This document shows positions 35,329 through 44,939 of a stretch of DNA of 64,000 nucleotides, one piece after another. A program made the position numbers and the translations under genes. Source of the stretch: Hanstruepera marina (GTDB lineage: Bacteria > Bacteroidota > Bacteroidia > Flavobacteriales > Flavobacteriaceae); NCBI RefSeq assembly GCF_019880635.1, contig NZ_JAINVX010000002.1, positions 372,001-436,000 on the forward strand, written 5' to 3'. The notes beneath the pieces were generated by a model. It saw only the letters and a list, made by a program, of their open reading frames with translations. It did no database searches and was not told the DNA's origin. Positions within the stretch are counted from its first letter, which is position 1; each line of letters starts with the position of its first letter.

Positions 35329-36027
35329 ATGAAAATCAAAACTGTAATGCCTTTAACGGTTTTTTTAATAATGCTATTAAATTGTTCCAACAATGTTGAG
35401 TATTCTCAAGATGTAATTAATACTACTTCTGGGCGTTATCTATATTCTCAAGATGAAGTTATTGATGTCTATTACGAGAATAATACACTGTTTTTAAAAT
35501 GGAGAGGGAATGATAAATTAAAACCCGTGGCATTGGATGAAACCACTTTTTTTGTACCGGATATGTATAAAAAACTACGTTTTGTGCAGCAACCAGAAAC
35601 CCAAAAGCGCTATATGGGTATTGTGTCTGAAAATGATGATTCCAGTTTTACTTACGACTATTTAAAAGTAGCCGATTCATTTAAAACGCCGAGCATGCAC
35701 CTTAAAGCCAATAACTTTGATGAAGCCTTGGCAGGGTTTCTAGATATAAAGAAACAAGATTCTACGAGTGTTTTAATTGAAGAGCGGGAATTTAATAGTT
35801 ATGGTTATGAATTATTACGAAAGGAAGAGAACGACCATGCCATAGCTGTTTTTAAAATGAATGTTGCTTTATATCCTGAAAGTGATAATGTATATGATAG
35901 TCTTGCAGATGCCTATTTACGAACAGGAGATAGTTTAAACGCTTACGAAAACTACAAAAAAGCCTTGGAGCTCAATTCTGGAAATCCACGAGCCAAACGC
36001 TTTGTAAAGGCTTTTGAAAAAAAGTAA
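35329..36027 (+). CDS. Lipoprotein with DUF3471-like N-terminus and TPR repeats
   Basis: A 232-residue protein. The signal peptide ends in a lipobox (LLNC, Cys19), so it is likely a membrane-anchored lipoprotein. Residues 30-105 (GRYLYSQDEVIDVYYENN, LKWRGNDKLKPVA) have the short alternating strands of a DUF3471-like beta domain, as seen at the end of serine-hydrolase proteins. Residues 120-225 are two to three tetratricopeptide-type helices pairs, ending with VYDSLADAYLRTGDSLNAY. The hydrolase domain normally linked to these parts is absent, so this may be a detached C-terminal fragment that survives as its own gene. Confidence 0.75.
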   Translation: MKIKTVMPLTVFLIMLLNCSNNVEYSQDVINTTSGRYLYSQDEVIDVYYENNTLFLKWRGNDKLKPVALDETTFFVPDMYKKLRFVQQPETQKRYMGIVSENDDSSFTYDYLKVADSFKTPSMHLKANNFDEALAGFLDIKKQDSTSVLIEEREFNSYGYELLRKEENDHAIAVFKMNVALYPESDNVYDSLADAYLRTGDSLNAYENYKKALELNSGNPRAKRFVKAFEKK

Positions 36028-36049
36028 TTATGACTTTAGCTTTTGGGGG

Positions 36050-37126
36050 TTATTCATAAACTAATTCAATATCATCTATAATTAAAGTGCTATCTATGGC
36101 ACCTGCAAAGTTTGCGCCATCAAAACTAGAAGAAGCCACAAAAGTAATGTGGGTTGGTAAACCAAATTCAGCTACGTCAGGTGATACATAAGTGTTGTTT
36201 TCTGGGTACATGTATGCAGGGAAACTACTGTCCAACTCACCATAAGTGAATTCAATTTCTTGAGTTATTAATTCGTTTTGAGTAATATCACTCCTAAACC
36301 AGGCTGTGCCTAAACGCTGTATTTCACCGCCTTGCCTAATTTCCAATAAGGCATAAATATCACAGGCATCGCTATAGCTTAAAAGATCACCGTCACGATC
36401 TTTATTTTCCTCACCTGGTACATAACTGTATTTAAATCGAATTTTTAGTGGTCGTCCAGAAAATGGTGTTCCAAACTCAATAGCTGCTTGAGGGTTACTC
36501 AAATCAATATTATCTGGATCAAAATACCCTGTAAATAATGACCCAGCTGAAATAGGGGCGCCAAAAGTCCCTGCCAAAGTACCATTGTCTAAAGTTATCA
36601 TTTTAGCCGCTAAATTGTCAACACCTAAATCTTCAGGAATTGTAGCCAGAATATTTAAAATTTGAGTGCCTTGATTTCCAGTACCCCAAATAGTAGTCGC
36701 TGCATCTGCTCCAGGTTCATAATAATTGGTAGCCGTCATATACCAATCATTTAACTGCCAATTATCCAGTTGAGGGGTTTCAGAAGCTACATAGGCGCGA
36801 ATCGTCCAATTATAAACAGATCCATCTTCGGCAGTAACACTAATCGTATCATCATTATCTAAATTAAGGATGTCGCCTTGGGATTTATTACTGCTTGCAA
36901 ATGATGACAGCTCGAGCTTTTCAATACTAATGGATGTTAAATCAACACCACCTGGAATTTCTACTGTAACCAATAAACTATCCCTAATAATAGTTGCAAC
37001 ACTAGATTGGTTACTAACTTCAATAGTTTTGATATAACCATATTGGGATTTTCCAAAATAATCTTCTTCAACACAAGACAATAGCATAACCGCCCATGCT
37101 GCAGTAATTAAAATAATCTTCTTCAT
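36050..37126 (-). CDS. Lipoprotein with PCMD (putative carbohydrate metabolism) domain
   Basis: A 358-residue lipoprotein: MKKIILITAAWAVMLLSC puts the lipidated Cys at 18, followed by acidic VEED, which in Bacteroidota favours surface exposure. Residues 25-110 form an Ig-like strand domain; the rest, from WQLNDWYMTAT to the C-terminal IDDIELVYE, matches the PCMD domain fold (beta-jelly-roll, calcium-like DRDGDLLSYSDACD). The domain is common in outer-membrane carbohydrate-related lipoproteins, but the ligand is unknown. The ATG at 37126 gives a normal signal peptide; longer starts would not. It is 34 bases downstream of a barrel gene. Confidence 0.82.
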   Translation of the reverse strand: MKKIILITAAWAVMLLSCVEEDYFGKSQYGYIKTIEVSNQSSVATIIRDSLLVTVEIPGGVDLTSISIEKLELSSFASSNKSQGDILNLDNDDTISVTAEDGSVYNWTIRAYVASETPQLDNWQLNDWYMTATNYYEPGADAATTIWGTGNQGTQILNILATIPEDLGVDNLAAKMITLDNGTLAGTFGAPISAGSLFTGYFDPDNIDLSNPQAAIEFGTPFSGRPLKIRFKYSYVPGEENKDRDGDLLSYSDACDIYALLEIRQGGEIQRLGTAWFRSDITQNELITQEIEFTYGELDSSFPAYMYPENNTYVSPDVAEFGLPTHITFVASSSFDGANFAGAIDSTLIIDDIELVYE

Positions 37127-37160
37127 ATTTTTAGTCTTTAATGAACACCAAACGTTCATG

Positions 37161-37925
37161 TTATCCTCCAAAGTAATAGGCAAGCCCTATCTTAAGGGAC
37201 AATATGTTAATGTTAAAATCTACATTCTGTCTAACTTTGCTGGATTCCTCTATATCATTTTTGGTGGTTTTTGATGAATTCAATTCATAGCCCAATACAT
37301 CCAATCCAACTTCTAAAGCAAAATTTTCCATAGCAAAAAACGTAATGCCTGGACTGATACCTACTCTAAAATTAAAATTTGTGGTATATACTTTATCAAT
37401 TTGGTCTATATTTTTGATATCTCGGGTTAGCGTATTACTTCCTCCAAATGTTACTCCCAGTTCGGTAAAGAAGCTTAAGCGCTCATTGCGGGTTAAAGGC
37501 ACTGTTGATCTAAAGTAAGGTGCTATGGCATAACCTCTGGTTATGGATTTGGACTGAATGGTATCTGAATCTCTTAATACCGTTCCAGAAAATTTGTTTT
37601 GATGATAACGAGCTCCAATACCAGCCATGGCATAATTTCCAATAAAGTACCCACCTTTTAGTGTGATGTCGTAATTTAATCGGTCACCATCCAATACGGT
37701 TTCAATTATATTATTGGCATTTTGCACTTTTCTATCTTCAAGTGAAAGAGCTAAACCTAAATACACATTCCTTTTTTTAAACGGTTTAAAATCTGAATCG
37801 TAGTAACTTGATAATAATTGATAAGGAGAATAGGTGCTATCTTTTTCAGTAGTATGAGCTTGTGACCATGAAATTTGAAAAATGAGCACAAAAATTAAAC
37901 TTAAAATACCATTGGTTTTATTCAT
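37161..37925 (-). CDS. Outer-membrane beta-barrel protein
   Basis: A 254-residue protein with a clear signal peptide (SLIFVLIFQISWSQA) and alternating hydrophobic strands (KRNVYLGLALSLED, AMAGIGARYHQNK, FFTELGVTFGGSN, VGISPGITFFAMENFALEVGLDVLGYELN) to a terminal ILSLKIGLAYYFGG. The pattern is that of an 8-strand OmpA/PorT-like barrel. It is in an operon with the PCMD lipoprotein downstream, so the two may form a surface pair. Function unknown. Confidence 0.82.
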   Translation of the reverse strand: MNKTNGILSLIFVLIFQISWSQAHTTEKDSTYSPYQLLSSYYDSDFKPFKKRNVYLGLALSLEDRKVQNANNIIETVLDGDRLNYDITLKGGYFIGNYAMAGIGARYHQNKFSGTVLRDSDTIQSKSITRGYAIAPYFRSTVPLTRNERLSFFTELGVTFGGSNTLTRDIKNIDQIDKVYTTNFNFRVGISPGITFFAMENFALEVGLDVLGYELNSSKTTKNDIEESSKVRQNVDFNINILSLKIGLAYYFGG

Positions 37926-38064
37926 TTGCTGATGGCTTTAAAGAAAGTAATAAGATAACAAATTTATCAAAATCTAACACGTTACCCGTATAAAAGTAGG
38001 CTAAAAATATAGTAACTTTAACGTGTTTTGTAAGGTTTTAGAAATAGAAGCCATTCATTTATTG

Positions 38065-38072
38065 TATTTTTG
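38065..38072 (+). promoter_or_regulatory. Candidate -7 element of the TPR-HTH regulator gene
   Basis: TATTTTTG, a full match to TAnnTTTG, eight bases before the start codon. The short distance would give a very short leader, so this is tentative; no well-spaced upstream TTG was found. Confidence 0.35.
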
Positions 38073-38080
38073 AAATGTAA

Positions 38081-39739
38081 ATGTATTTAGCATTGAAAAT
38101 TAAGTCGTACATATTATTTGTTTTGTTCGCATTGAACGCCTGTTATGTAATAGGTCAAAACAATGAGACTTATGATATTATAGTTGAAGGCGTTAATGCT
38201 ATGATGGAGGGCAATTACAGTGAATCTTTGGAATTATTGACTAAAGCTCGAGTACAGGCCGAAGAAAATGAAGATTACACCAATCAGTTTGTAGCCATTA
38301 ACAATATTGGCTTAAACTATCATAAACTACTCGATAACAATGAAGCATTAGAGTATTATTTAGAGTCTTATAAAATTGCTATTAAGGAATTGGATTACAG
38401 CTACGAAATGACCTCCTTAAATAATATAGCCATATTGTATTCTCAAGAGAACGATTCAGACAAGGCTATTGAGTATTTTCAAAAGGCTTACGATTTAGCT
38501 TTAGTTCCCAAAGACCAATCAAAAAAAGGCATTTACGCCATTAATTTAGCACAGGTATACCATGACATAGGGCAACCAGAAACTGCAATGCCCTATATTA
38601 AGGAAGCTATAAAGCTTCTAGTCGACGATCCCGACTACCTTCTTGAAGCCGAAGCTCTAGAGGCTGTATTGTTACATGCACTTGGTAAAGTACAAGAGTC
38701 TGAAAAGTTGATAAACGTACTGATGCCCAAGTTGGAAGGCAATCGTTATGCCGAAACACGCGTGGTACTTTTGCTAACCTTGGCAAAAATTGAAAACGCC
38801 AAAAATAATTGGAGTGATGCTTTAGCATTAGGGAATAGTGCTTTAAAACAGCAACCCATTAATTTAGAAACCAAATACAAGATATATAGTTTAATACATA
38901 ACTATAGTGAACAAGTAAGTGACTATCCTCAAGCATTAGTAGCGATGGATAGCATGTTGCAATTAAAACAGGACATATACGACCTGCAAAATAGCAGGCA
39001 ATACCAAGCCAATAAGGTAAAGTTTGAGGTGTTGAATTATGAAACCCAATTAAATGAAGGGCGCCAACGTATTAAATCGCAAAAACGACTCATACTTATT
39101 CTGGCTATTAGTTCTTTTCTTGTTATTTTTCTATTGCTATGGTCTTTAAGGTTAAGCCGTATAAAAAACAAACAACGTAAAGACTTGTTGGCGAGGCAGG
39201 AAAAAATATTGAATTTGGAATTGGAAAACGAAAAGGCCAATAACGTTATTCTGGAAAAACAACTCAAGGAAAACGAAACTAAATTGCTGTTGGAACAAGA
39301 ACAGCACAAACGAGAAATTGAATCCAAAAACAGAAAGCTTTCAGCTAAAGCTTTGTATTTAATAGACCGTAATCGTTTGGTTGAAACTATTATTCAGGAT
39401 TTGGAACAATCTGATAAAATAAAACCGAGCAGGGAAGTAACAAGTCATATAAGACGTTTAAAAGGTTTGCTTAAAAGTGACGAGGAATGGGAAAATTTTG
39501 TTCAGTATTTTGATGAGGTTAACCATGGTTTGTTAAATCGCCTTAAAGACAAACATGAAAATTTAAACGCTAATGATATTCGTTTTATTTCGTATTTATA
39601 CATGAACTTATCTATGAAAGAAATAGCCTCAATAATGAATATTACACCAGAGGCTTGTAGAAAACGAAAGGAACGTATCTCCAAAAAAATTGAGCTTACC
39701 GAAAACGAAGATTTGTACACCTACATCTCACAAATATAG
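38081..39739 (+). CDS. TPR-transmembrane-HTH transcriptional regulator
   Basis: A 552-residue protein of a layout common in Bacteroidetes: signal peptide, four to six tetratricopeptide repeats in the periplasm (residues 30-310, e.g. FVAINNIGLNYHKLLDNNEA), one transmembrane helix (RLILILAISSFLVIFLLLWSL, about 340-360), a coiled coil (LARQEKILNLELENEKAN), then a cytoplasmic LuxR-like HTH (LSMKEIASIMNITPEACRKR). It should sense a periplasmic or envelope state and bind DNA from the membrane. The neighbouring exoprotein gene starts 107 bases downstream on the same strand and is the natural first target, by inference. Confidence 0.88.
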   Translation: MYLALKIKSYILFVLFALNACYVIGQNNETYDIIVEGVNAMMEGNYSESLELLTKARVQAEENEDYTNQFVAINNIGLNYHKLLDNNEALEYYLESYKIAIKELDYSYEMTSLNNIAILYSQENDSDKAIEYFQKAYDLALVPKDQSKKGIYAINLAQVYHDIGQPETAMPYIKEAIKLLVDDPDYLLEAEALEAVLLHALGKVQESEKLINVLMPKLEGNRYAETRVVLLLTLAKIENAKNNWSDALALGNSALKQQPINLETKYKIYSLIHNYSEQVSDYPQALVAMDSMLQLKQDIYDLQNSRQYQANKVKFEVLNYETQLNEGRQRIKSQKRLILILAISSFLVIFLLLWSLRLSRIKNKQRKDLLARQEKILNLELENEKANNVILEKQLKENETKLLLEQEQHKREIESKNRKLSAKALYLIDRNRLVETIIQDLEQSDKIKPSREVTSHIRRLKGLLKSDEEWENFVQYFDEVNHGLLNRLKDKHENLNANDIRFISYLYMNLSMKEIASIMNITPEACRKRKERISKKIELTENEDLYTYISQI

Positions 39740-39846
39740 ACTGCATCACGTTTTTTATGTATTATGTCACGTTTTGTCCGGCTTAAAATTCGGCAATAAC
39801 GACTTGATTTGTTGACTTTTGTGAAAAATCTTTAAATCACAACACA

Positions 39847-42180
39847 ATGAAAAAAAAGTACACAATGAAAAAGTTTAAATCACTTGTTGTAGCTTGTTTA
39901 ATGTTAGGAACTCTATTTTCCTTTGCACAAGTAACATCAATTACTTCTGATGAGTATGGACGTATATTTGATGTGGTCTATGACCAGAATACAGAAAATA
40001 AATTATACGCTGCAACTTTAAATAACCATATCCTGGTATCTCATAATAATGGTGTGACCTGGGAATTGTTTTATTCTTTATCTGGAGGACAAATAAAGGA
40101 GTTACAAACGCTTAATGATACGCACTTAAGCTTTTATCTTGCAAATACCGGTTATGAGGATTTTAATACGGTTTATTTGATAGATTTAAATACCCTTGCT
40201 TTAACATCAATTGACAGACCTGTCAATGGATCTGCTGAAGTATCGTGGGCAACAGGATATAGTTTCTACGGAAATGATACTGATATCATGCTTTATAAGC
40301 AGACGTATAGAATTGGATTTGATAGTTATGACAGTGCGTATTATACTACGGATGGTGGAGCCACATGGACAGTGGTTTATGATGAAATATGGCCAATCAA
40401 TAACCTTATTTCTGTAGATAAAGTTTTGATTAGCTATGACGATCCAAATCTTTTATTTATTACTAGAGGAAACGGTGCCAATGGTGTAAATGGAGGGCTT
40501 TTGGTAAGTACGGATGCTGGAGCCACTTGGACAGAACATTATGCAACAACAAATATAAGAGGCATAGCTGTAGACCCAAACAATGCAGATCATTGGATGA
40601 TAGGTACAGATCCAGGATGGGGCGAGCAAGTAGCGGTTTACCAAACATTGGACGCAGGTGCGAATTGGGCTGAATTAGCCATTCCTTTTGATGATTATTC
40701 ACTTCAAGAGGTTAATGAGGTTATTTTTCACCCTTCAATTCCAAACAAAATATACCTTTTAGAGACTAACGAAATAGCCATAAGCTCTGATGGTGGAGCA
40801 AACTGGTCAGTGCAATGGTTTGATGTAGGTTTGCCTGAAACGGATTACTTCTATGGGTTATCAGCTACTTTTAATCCAAATGATAATGATGAAGTTATTT
40901 ACACCAGTAACTATTATCCATTCCGCTCAACTGATGGAGGCGTAACCCTTTCAAGAATGTTTTCGCCTTATGGCTTTACTTCTGCTGTAGGACTATCTCC
41001 AAACAATGGATCGGATGACCCATATCTTTATTATGGAGCCAAAGGTGGTTTTATTGCTAGAAATTTAAATACATCGGTAGAGACCACATACAATGTGCAA
41101 CAAATTGATTACGTGAGTAATGATGGTGGTAGTTATTTTGTAGATGAAAACCAGTATGGTCGTGTTTTTAGCGCAGTTGGTGGTTTTAGTGGAAACGCTT
41201 TAAGCGTAAGTACAGACCATGGTCAATCGTTTCATACCTTCTATAATTTCTTTGACCCACTTGTAACATTAGTTCCAGACCCTGTAAATACAAACGAAGT
41301 TTGGGTAGCTTTTGATTCTTGGGGTTCAGCTATAGCACAAATAGTTGATGTAACCAGTTCAGACCCTTGGGCACCTACCATTACGTACGTAACCTTACCA
41401 GCTACAGGTAGAATTAATTCTATGTGGATAAACCCTAGTAATAATCAAGAAGTTTTAATAAGTCAAGGTGGCGAAATATGGTCTACAACTGATCGTGGAA
41501 CCAACTGGACTAATTCAAGTACAGGTTTAACGCTTGATCCAACTTCTGGAAGTATTTTTGATATCGTTCAAAGTCCTAATGACCCTAATGAATTTACATT
41601 AGCAACTTCAAATGGTGTTTGGAAATCTACAGATCATTATGCCAATTGGGTACACGTACTTAATACGAATGATGCGAGTAGAGTGCTATACGATCCAAAC
41701 CACCCTGAAGTAATGGTAACAACGGTTTATTCATCCTTATTTGCTCAAGCTACTATTTTCCATTCAGAAGATTACGGTACTACCTGGACTATGGTGCCTT
41801 ATCAGAACATAGGTTATACGCAATCGTACCAAATGGCTATTGATTTTAATGGTACAGGTTTTACGGCTTATATGTCTACACCAGATTTAGGTATCATTAC
41901 TTACGATGTGTCGTACATGACTTTAAGTGTCGATACACCAACTTTAGACACCACCGAATTGCTAATTTACCCGAACCCTGTTAAAGATGTTATGAACATT
42001 GCATTACAGCCAGGTGTTCAGGCAAAATCTGTTGTTATCTACAATATGTTAGGAGCAAAAGTTAAACAAGCTAACCAAGCATCACAAATAGATATATCTG
42101 ATTTAAATTCAGGAATATATTTAGTTAAAGTTACTGATAGCGAGGGAAGAGATGTCGTTAAGCGCATTATAAAAAGATAG
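39847..42180 (+). CDS. T9SS-secreted BNR/sortilin-type repeat protein
   Basis: A 777-residue secreted protein. A signal peptide (SLVVACLMLGTLFSFAQ) is followed by at least nine BNR/Asp-box repeats of the S-x-D-x-G-x-T-W type (e.g. STDAGATWTEHY, TTDRGTNWTNSS, SEDYGTTWTMV), which build a multi-bladed propeller. The last 80 residues carry the Por type A sorting domain (LLIYPNPVKDVMNIAL, VVIYNMLGAKVK, LNSGIYLVKVTDSEGR), so it is exported by the type 9 system. Binding target or enzyme activity is unknown; sialidase active residues are not evident. ATG at 39847 or 39865 both work. A degenerate copy of its 3' end lies at 52 kb. Confidence 0.9.
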   Translation: MKKKYTMKKFKSLVVACLMLGTLFSFAQVTSITSDEYGRIFDVVYDQNTENKLYAATLNNHILVSHNNGVTWELFYSLSGGQIKELQTLNDTHLSFYLANTGYEDFNTVYLIDLNTLALTSIDRPVNGSAEVSWATGYSFYGNDTDIMLYKQTYRIGFDSYDSAYYTTDGGATWTVVYDEIWPINNLISVDKVLISYDDPNLLFITRGNGANGVNGGLLVSTDAGATWTEHYATTNIRGIAVDPNNADHWMIGTDPGWGEQVAVYQTLDAGANWAELAIPFDDYSLQEVNEVIFHPSIPNKIYLLETNEIAISSDGGANWSVQWFDVGLPETDYFYGLSATFNPNDNDEVIYTSNYYPFRSTDGGVTLSRMFSPYGFTSAVGLSPNNGSDDPYLYYGAKGGFIARNLNTSVETTYNVQQIDYVSNDGGSYFVDENQYGRVFSAVGGFSGNALSVSTDHGQSFHTFYNFFDPLVTLVPDPVNTNEVWVAFDSWGSAIAQIVDVTSSDPWAPTITYVTLPATGRINSMWINPSNNQEVLISQGGEIWSTTDRGTNWTNSSTGLTLDPTSGSIFDIVQSPNDPNEFTLATSNGVWKSTDHYANWVHVLNTNDASRVLYDPNHPEVMVTTVYSSLFAQATIFHSEDYGTTWTMVPYQNIGYTQSYQMAIDFNGTGFTAYMSTPDLGIITYDVSYMTLSVDTPTLDTTELLIYPNPVKDVMNIALQPGVQAKSVVIYNMLGAKVKQANQASQIDISDLNSGIYLVKVTDSEGRDVVKRIIKR

Positions 42181-42223
42181 TTTTAGGTTAACTAGCCAAC
42201 CAATATTTGGTTAATTTTTGAAG

Positions 42224-42266
42224 AGCCCAGCATTATGTTGGGCTTTTCTTTCTTTCTTTCTTTTTA
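42224..42266 (+). terminator. Terminator of the T9SS exoprotein gene, with TTTC tract
   Basis: agcccagca / tgttgggct (nine pairs, one G-T) with loop tta, followed by T-rich tttctttctttctttcttttt. The tetranucleotide run could vary in length. A diverged relative lies at 52115. Confidence 0.85.
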
Positions 42267-42383
42267 AGATATATTTGTTAAAGTTTATAATTAACTATTT
42301 TAGTGAATGGAACACGATCTTTAAAACAGTCATAAATTGTTTGATTTTTGTATACAAATTCTGTGAATCTTAATGTTTTTAAT

Positions 42384-43094
42384 ATGAAAAAATACTTTTT
42401 AATTATTACTTTCTTACTAGTAGGTATAACAGCTCAATCTCAAATATTAATTTCGTTATTATTAGGAGATAAATTAAATTCTGATGGTCTGGAGTTTGGT
42501 TTAGAAACAGGCTTTAATTGGTCGAAGATTTCCAATTTAGATAGTTCTAAATCTTTGGCAACATGGAATCTTGGTTTTTATTTTGATATCCGAATGAAGA
42601 ATCAGTGGTATCTCTATACAGGTGTTTTGGCAAAATCTAATTTGGGACTTCATAAGCTGACAACAGCTGATCTTGAGTTGCTTGATGCCACCATTTACGA
42701 GGGAAAAGGTGATTACAGTCAAAAAATGAATTATTTTTTAGTTCCAGCACTCGCAAAATACAAGTTTGATAATTATATGTATGTTGAAGGTGGACCGCAA
42801 TTTGGATTAATGTATAAATCTTGGATAGAATATAATTCTGATGAGGGTGGTAAAGAAGCAAAAATTAAAGAATTCAATAAAGATATGATCAACAAGTTTG
42901 ATGCAGGTTTTACTTTTGGTCTGGGCTACAATATAGGTAAAGGTAAAGGCATGACTATTGGTGCTAAATATTATTTTGGTTTAATTGATGTTTATAAAGA
43001 CATAAGCGGTACAAAGAACAATTCACTATTTTTAAAAGTTAACATTCCTATTGGAGCTGGAAAAAAAAGTGAATCTGTGAAAAAAAATGAATAA
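42384..43094 (+). CDS. PorT-like outer-membrane beta-barrel protein
   Basis: A 236-residue protein with signal peptide (YFLIITFLLVGITAQSQ) and short amphipathic strands such as FGLETGFNWSKI, ATWNLGFYFDIRM, KNQWYLYTGVLAKSN, and a C-terminal NNSLFLKVNIPIGAG. This is the usual bacteroidete 8-strand outer-membrane barrel. ATG at 42384 gives the best signal peptide; an upstream TTG in the same frame would add 12 residues. It lies just after a terminator, so it is the first gene of the sulfatase module, though it may be unrelated to it. Confidence 0.78.
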   Translation: MKKYFLIITFLLVGITAQSQILISLLLGDKLNSDGLEFGLETGFNWSKISNLDSSKSLATWNLGFYFDIRMKNQWYLYTGVLAKSNLGLHKLTTADLELLDATIYEGKGDYSQKMNYFLVPALAKYKFDNYMYVEGGPQFGLMYKSWIEYNSDEGGKEAKIKEFNKDMINKFDAGFTFGLGYNIGKGKGMTIGAKYYFGLIDVYKDISGTKNNSLFLKVNIPIGAGKKSESVKKNE

Positions 43095-43156
43095 TACTAT
43101 TTACCATAAAGTAAATTTGGTTCTACACTTTTGCATTTACTGATAACAAATTTGTG

Positions 43157-43717
43157 ATGGAAAGAAATAAAAAATATATAGAATGGATTGATGCTGCTTA
43201 TGAGGAATTTGCAATTAATGGGCCTAATTTCAGTTTAAAGGCATTATCTAAAAAATATCACCTTCCTAGAGCAACTTTTTATTACTATTTTAATAATAAA
43301 GAGCAATTGATAGAAGAGCTTTTAAAAGAACATTCTCGCCTGAATGAAAATTTTCAATCAGAAATAGTAAAATTAAAAATATTAATGCCAGATCTTTACA
43401 AGATTATGTTCAGATTTAAGATGGCTGTCAGATTTCATCAGCAATTGCTTCGTAACGCGCATATTAAAGAATTTTTTGAAGTATATAGTAATTTTAATCA
43501 AAGCTCGATTAAAATATTATTACCATTAATAAAACCTCACTTTGGCGGAAATTTTACAGACAAAGAAATTCATCAATTTTATAATACGCTAACAGATGCG
43601 TGGTACTCAAAATTGAATTTTTCCGATTTCAGTGTTGATTACCTAAATTCTTTAGCTGAAGAAATTATGAATAACACTATCGGTTTATATCAAAACAATC
43701 CGCAAAACAGAAGCTGA
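43157..43717 (+). CDS. TetR family transcriptional regulator
   Basis: A 186-residue protein with an N-terminal HTH (LSKKYHLPRATFYYYFNNKEQLIEEL at about 30-55; the YYYFNNKEQL recognition-helix end is diagnostic) and an all-helical ligand-binding part that lacks a recognisable pocket motif. TetR regulators commonly control a nearby catabolic or efflux operon and dissociate from DNA when bound by the substrate. Here the following transporter, sulfatase and DUF1254 genes are the natural targets. ATG at 43157 is chosen over the GTG three bases earlier. Confidence 0.85.
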   Translation: MERNKKYIEWIDAAYEEFAINGPNFSLKALSKKYHLPRATFYYYFNNKEQLIEELLKEHSRLNENFQSEIVKLKILMPDLYKIMFRFKMAVRFHQQLLRNAHIKEFFEVYSNFNQSSIKILLPLIKPHFGGNFTDKEIHQFYNTLTDAWYSKLNFSDFSVDYLNSLAEEIMNNTIGLYQNNPQNRS

Positions 43718-43851
43718 TAGTTTCCTTTCTAAAGCCTTTAAATTGGTTTCGAATTAATTATTACCGGAACCTGACACCCTTGTCTAAAATTCTTTGTCCT
43801 AATTCAGTAAATTTGTTATCGTCAGTCAAAAAAACCTTTAACTTATTGTAC

Positions 43852-44922
43852 ATGAAAATAAAGTTATTTACCCTATTCATTTTTATAATTTTTGGTGTTT
43901 CTCATACGAATGCTCAAGATGATCTTAAAATAATGTCGAAAACCGATTCGATTTTTTTTAGTAAACCCTATCCTTACATTTTACCAATTCTTGGGGATAA
44001 AGCACATAATACCAAAGTAAGGATGCCCTTACCTATAGGAGTTATGTTTAACGCACTTGTTGGCACTCAATATTTATCACTTGACAATATGCAATTAGGG
44101 TTTGGCAATGTAAATAGTCCTGACAATCCAGAAATGATTGACCTAAGCGAATTTGTGACCTTTGAAGATATTACTGCACAAACCTCGACCTATAATTTAA
44201 GATTTGATACGTGGGTTCTACCTTTTTTAAATGTCTATGGTATTGTTGGAAAAACCAAAAAAGCAAATATAAGCGTTACGCTCATAGATCCTATACCTTT
44301 GAGTGTCACCACCGAAGTTAGTGGTACCTACGTTGGTTATGGTATGATGGCCGCAGGAGCGGTAGGTCCATTGTTTATCTCGTTGGACGCAAACCAAACT
44401 TATAGCTTTAACCCTAGACTAGATGACCCTGCTAAAGTGTCCATTGCCGGACTGCGAACAGGTCCTGTATTTAAGTTCAAGAATAATCCTAAAATGAATA
44501 TTACGCTATGGGCTGGAGCGATGTATACTAATTTTAATAGTGAAACTGTAGGCTCTATAAGAGCAACTGAATTAGCGCCTGATGCCCCAGCACGAATTGA
44601 TGAAATGATTACCAATTTAAATGATTGGTATGATAATTTAAGCCCAGCGGATCAACTTAAATATTATATTCCTTATACCAAGCTAAACAATGGTCTTGAG
44701 AATATACAAGATTCTGTTAACAATGGATACATCCGGTATTCGTTTGATAAGAAAATAAACAACCCTTGGAACATGCTAATTGGGGCACAGTGGCAAATAA
44801 ATTACCGATGGCAAATGAGAGCCGAAGCACAATTTCTTGGAGACCGTACTGCTGGTCTATTCTCACTAAACTACCGTTTTGGCATCAAGGGGAAAAACTG
44901 GTTTTCAAAAAACAATATGTAA
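43852..44922 (+). CDS. Outer-membrane beta-barrel transporter-like protein
   Basis: A 356-residue protein with signal peptide (LFIFIIFGVSHTNAQ). Strands such as YNLRFDTWVLPFLNVYG, MMAAGAVGPLFISLDANQTYS and KMNITLWAGAMYTNF, and a C-terminal AEAQFLGDRTAGLFSLNYRFG, indicate a large barrel. It resembles proteins annotated as aromatic/hydrophobic-compound outer-membrane transporters, but the match is by style only. It precedes the sulfatase by 17 bases, suggesting uptake of the sulfatase substrate. Long frames upstream of ATG 43852 lack a signal peptide. Confidence 0.78.
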   Translation: MKIKLFTLFIFIIFGVSHTNAQDDLKIMSKTDSIFFSKPYPYILPILGDKAHNTKVRMPLPIGVMFNALVGTQYLSLDNMQLGFGNVNSPDNPEMIDLSEFVTFEDITAQTSTYNLRFDTWVLPFLNVYGIVGKTKKANISVTLIDPIPLSVTTEVSGTYVGYGMMAAGAVGPLFISLDANQTYSFNPRLDDPAKVSIAGLRTGPVFKFKNNPKMNITLWAGAMYTNFNSETVGSIRATELAPDAPARIDEMITNLNDWYDNLSPADQLKYYIPYTKLNNGLENIQDSVNNGYIRYSFDKKINNPWNMLIGAQWQINYRWQMRAEAQFLGDRTAGLFSLNYRFGIKGKNWFSKNNM

Positions 44923-44939
44923 ATACTAAACTTAAAAAA

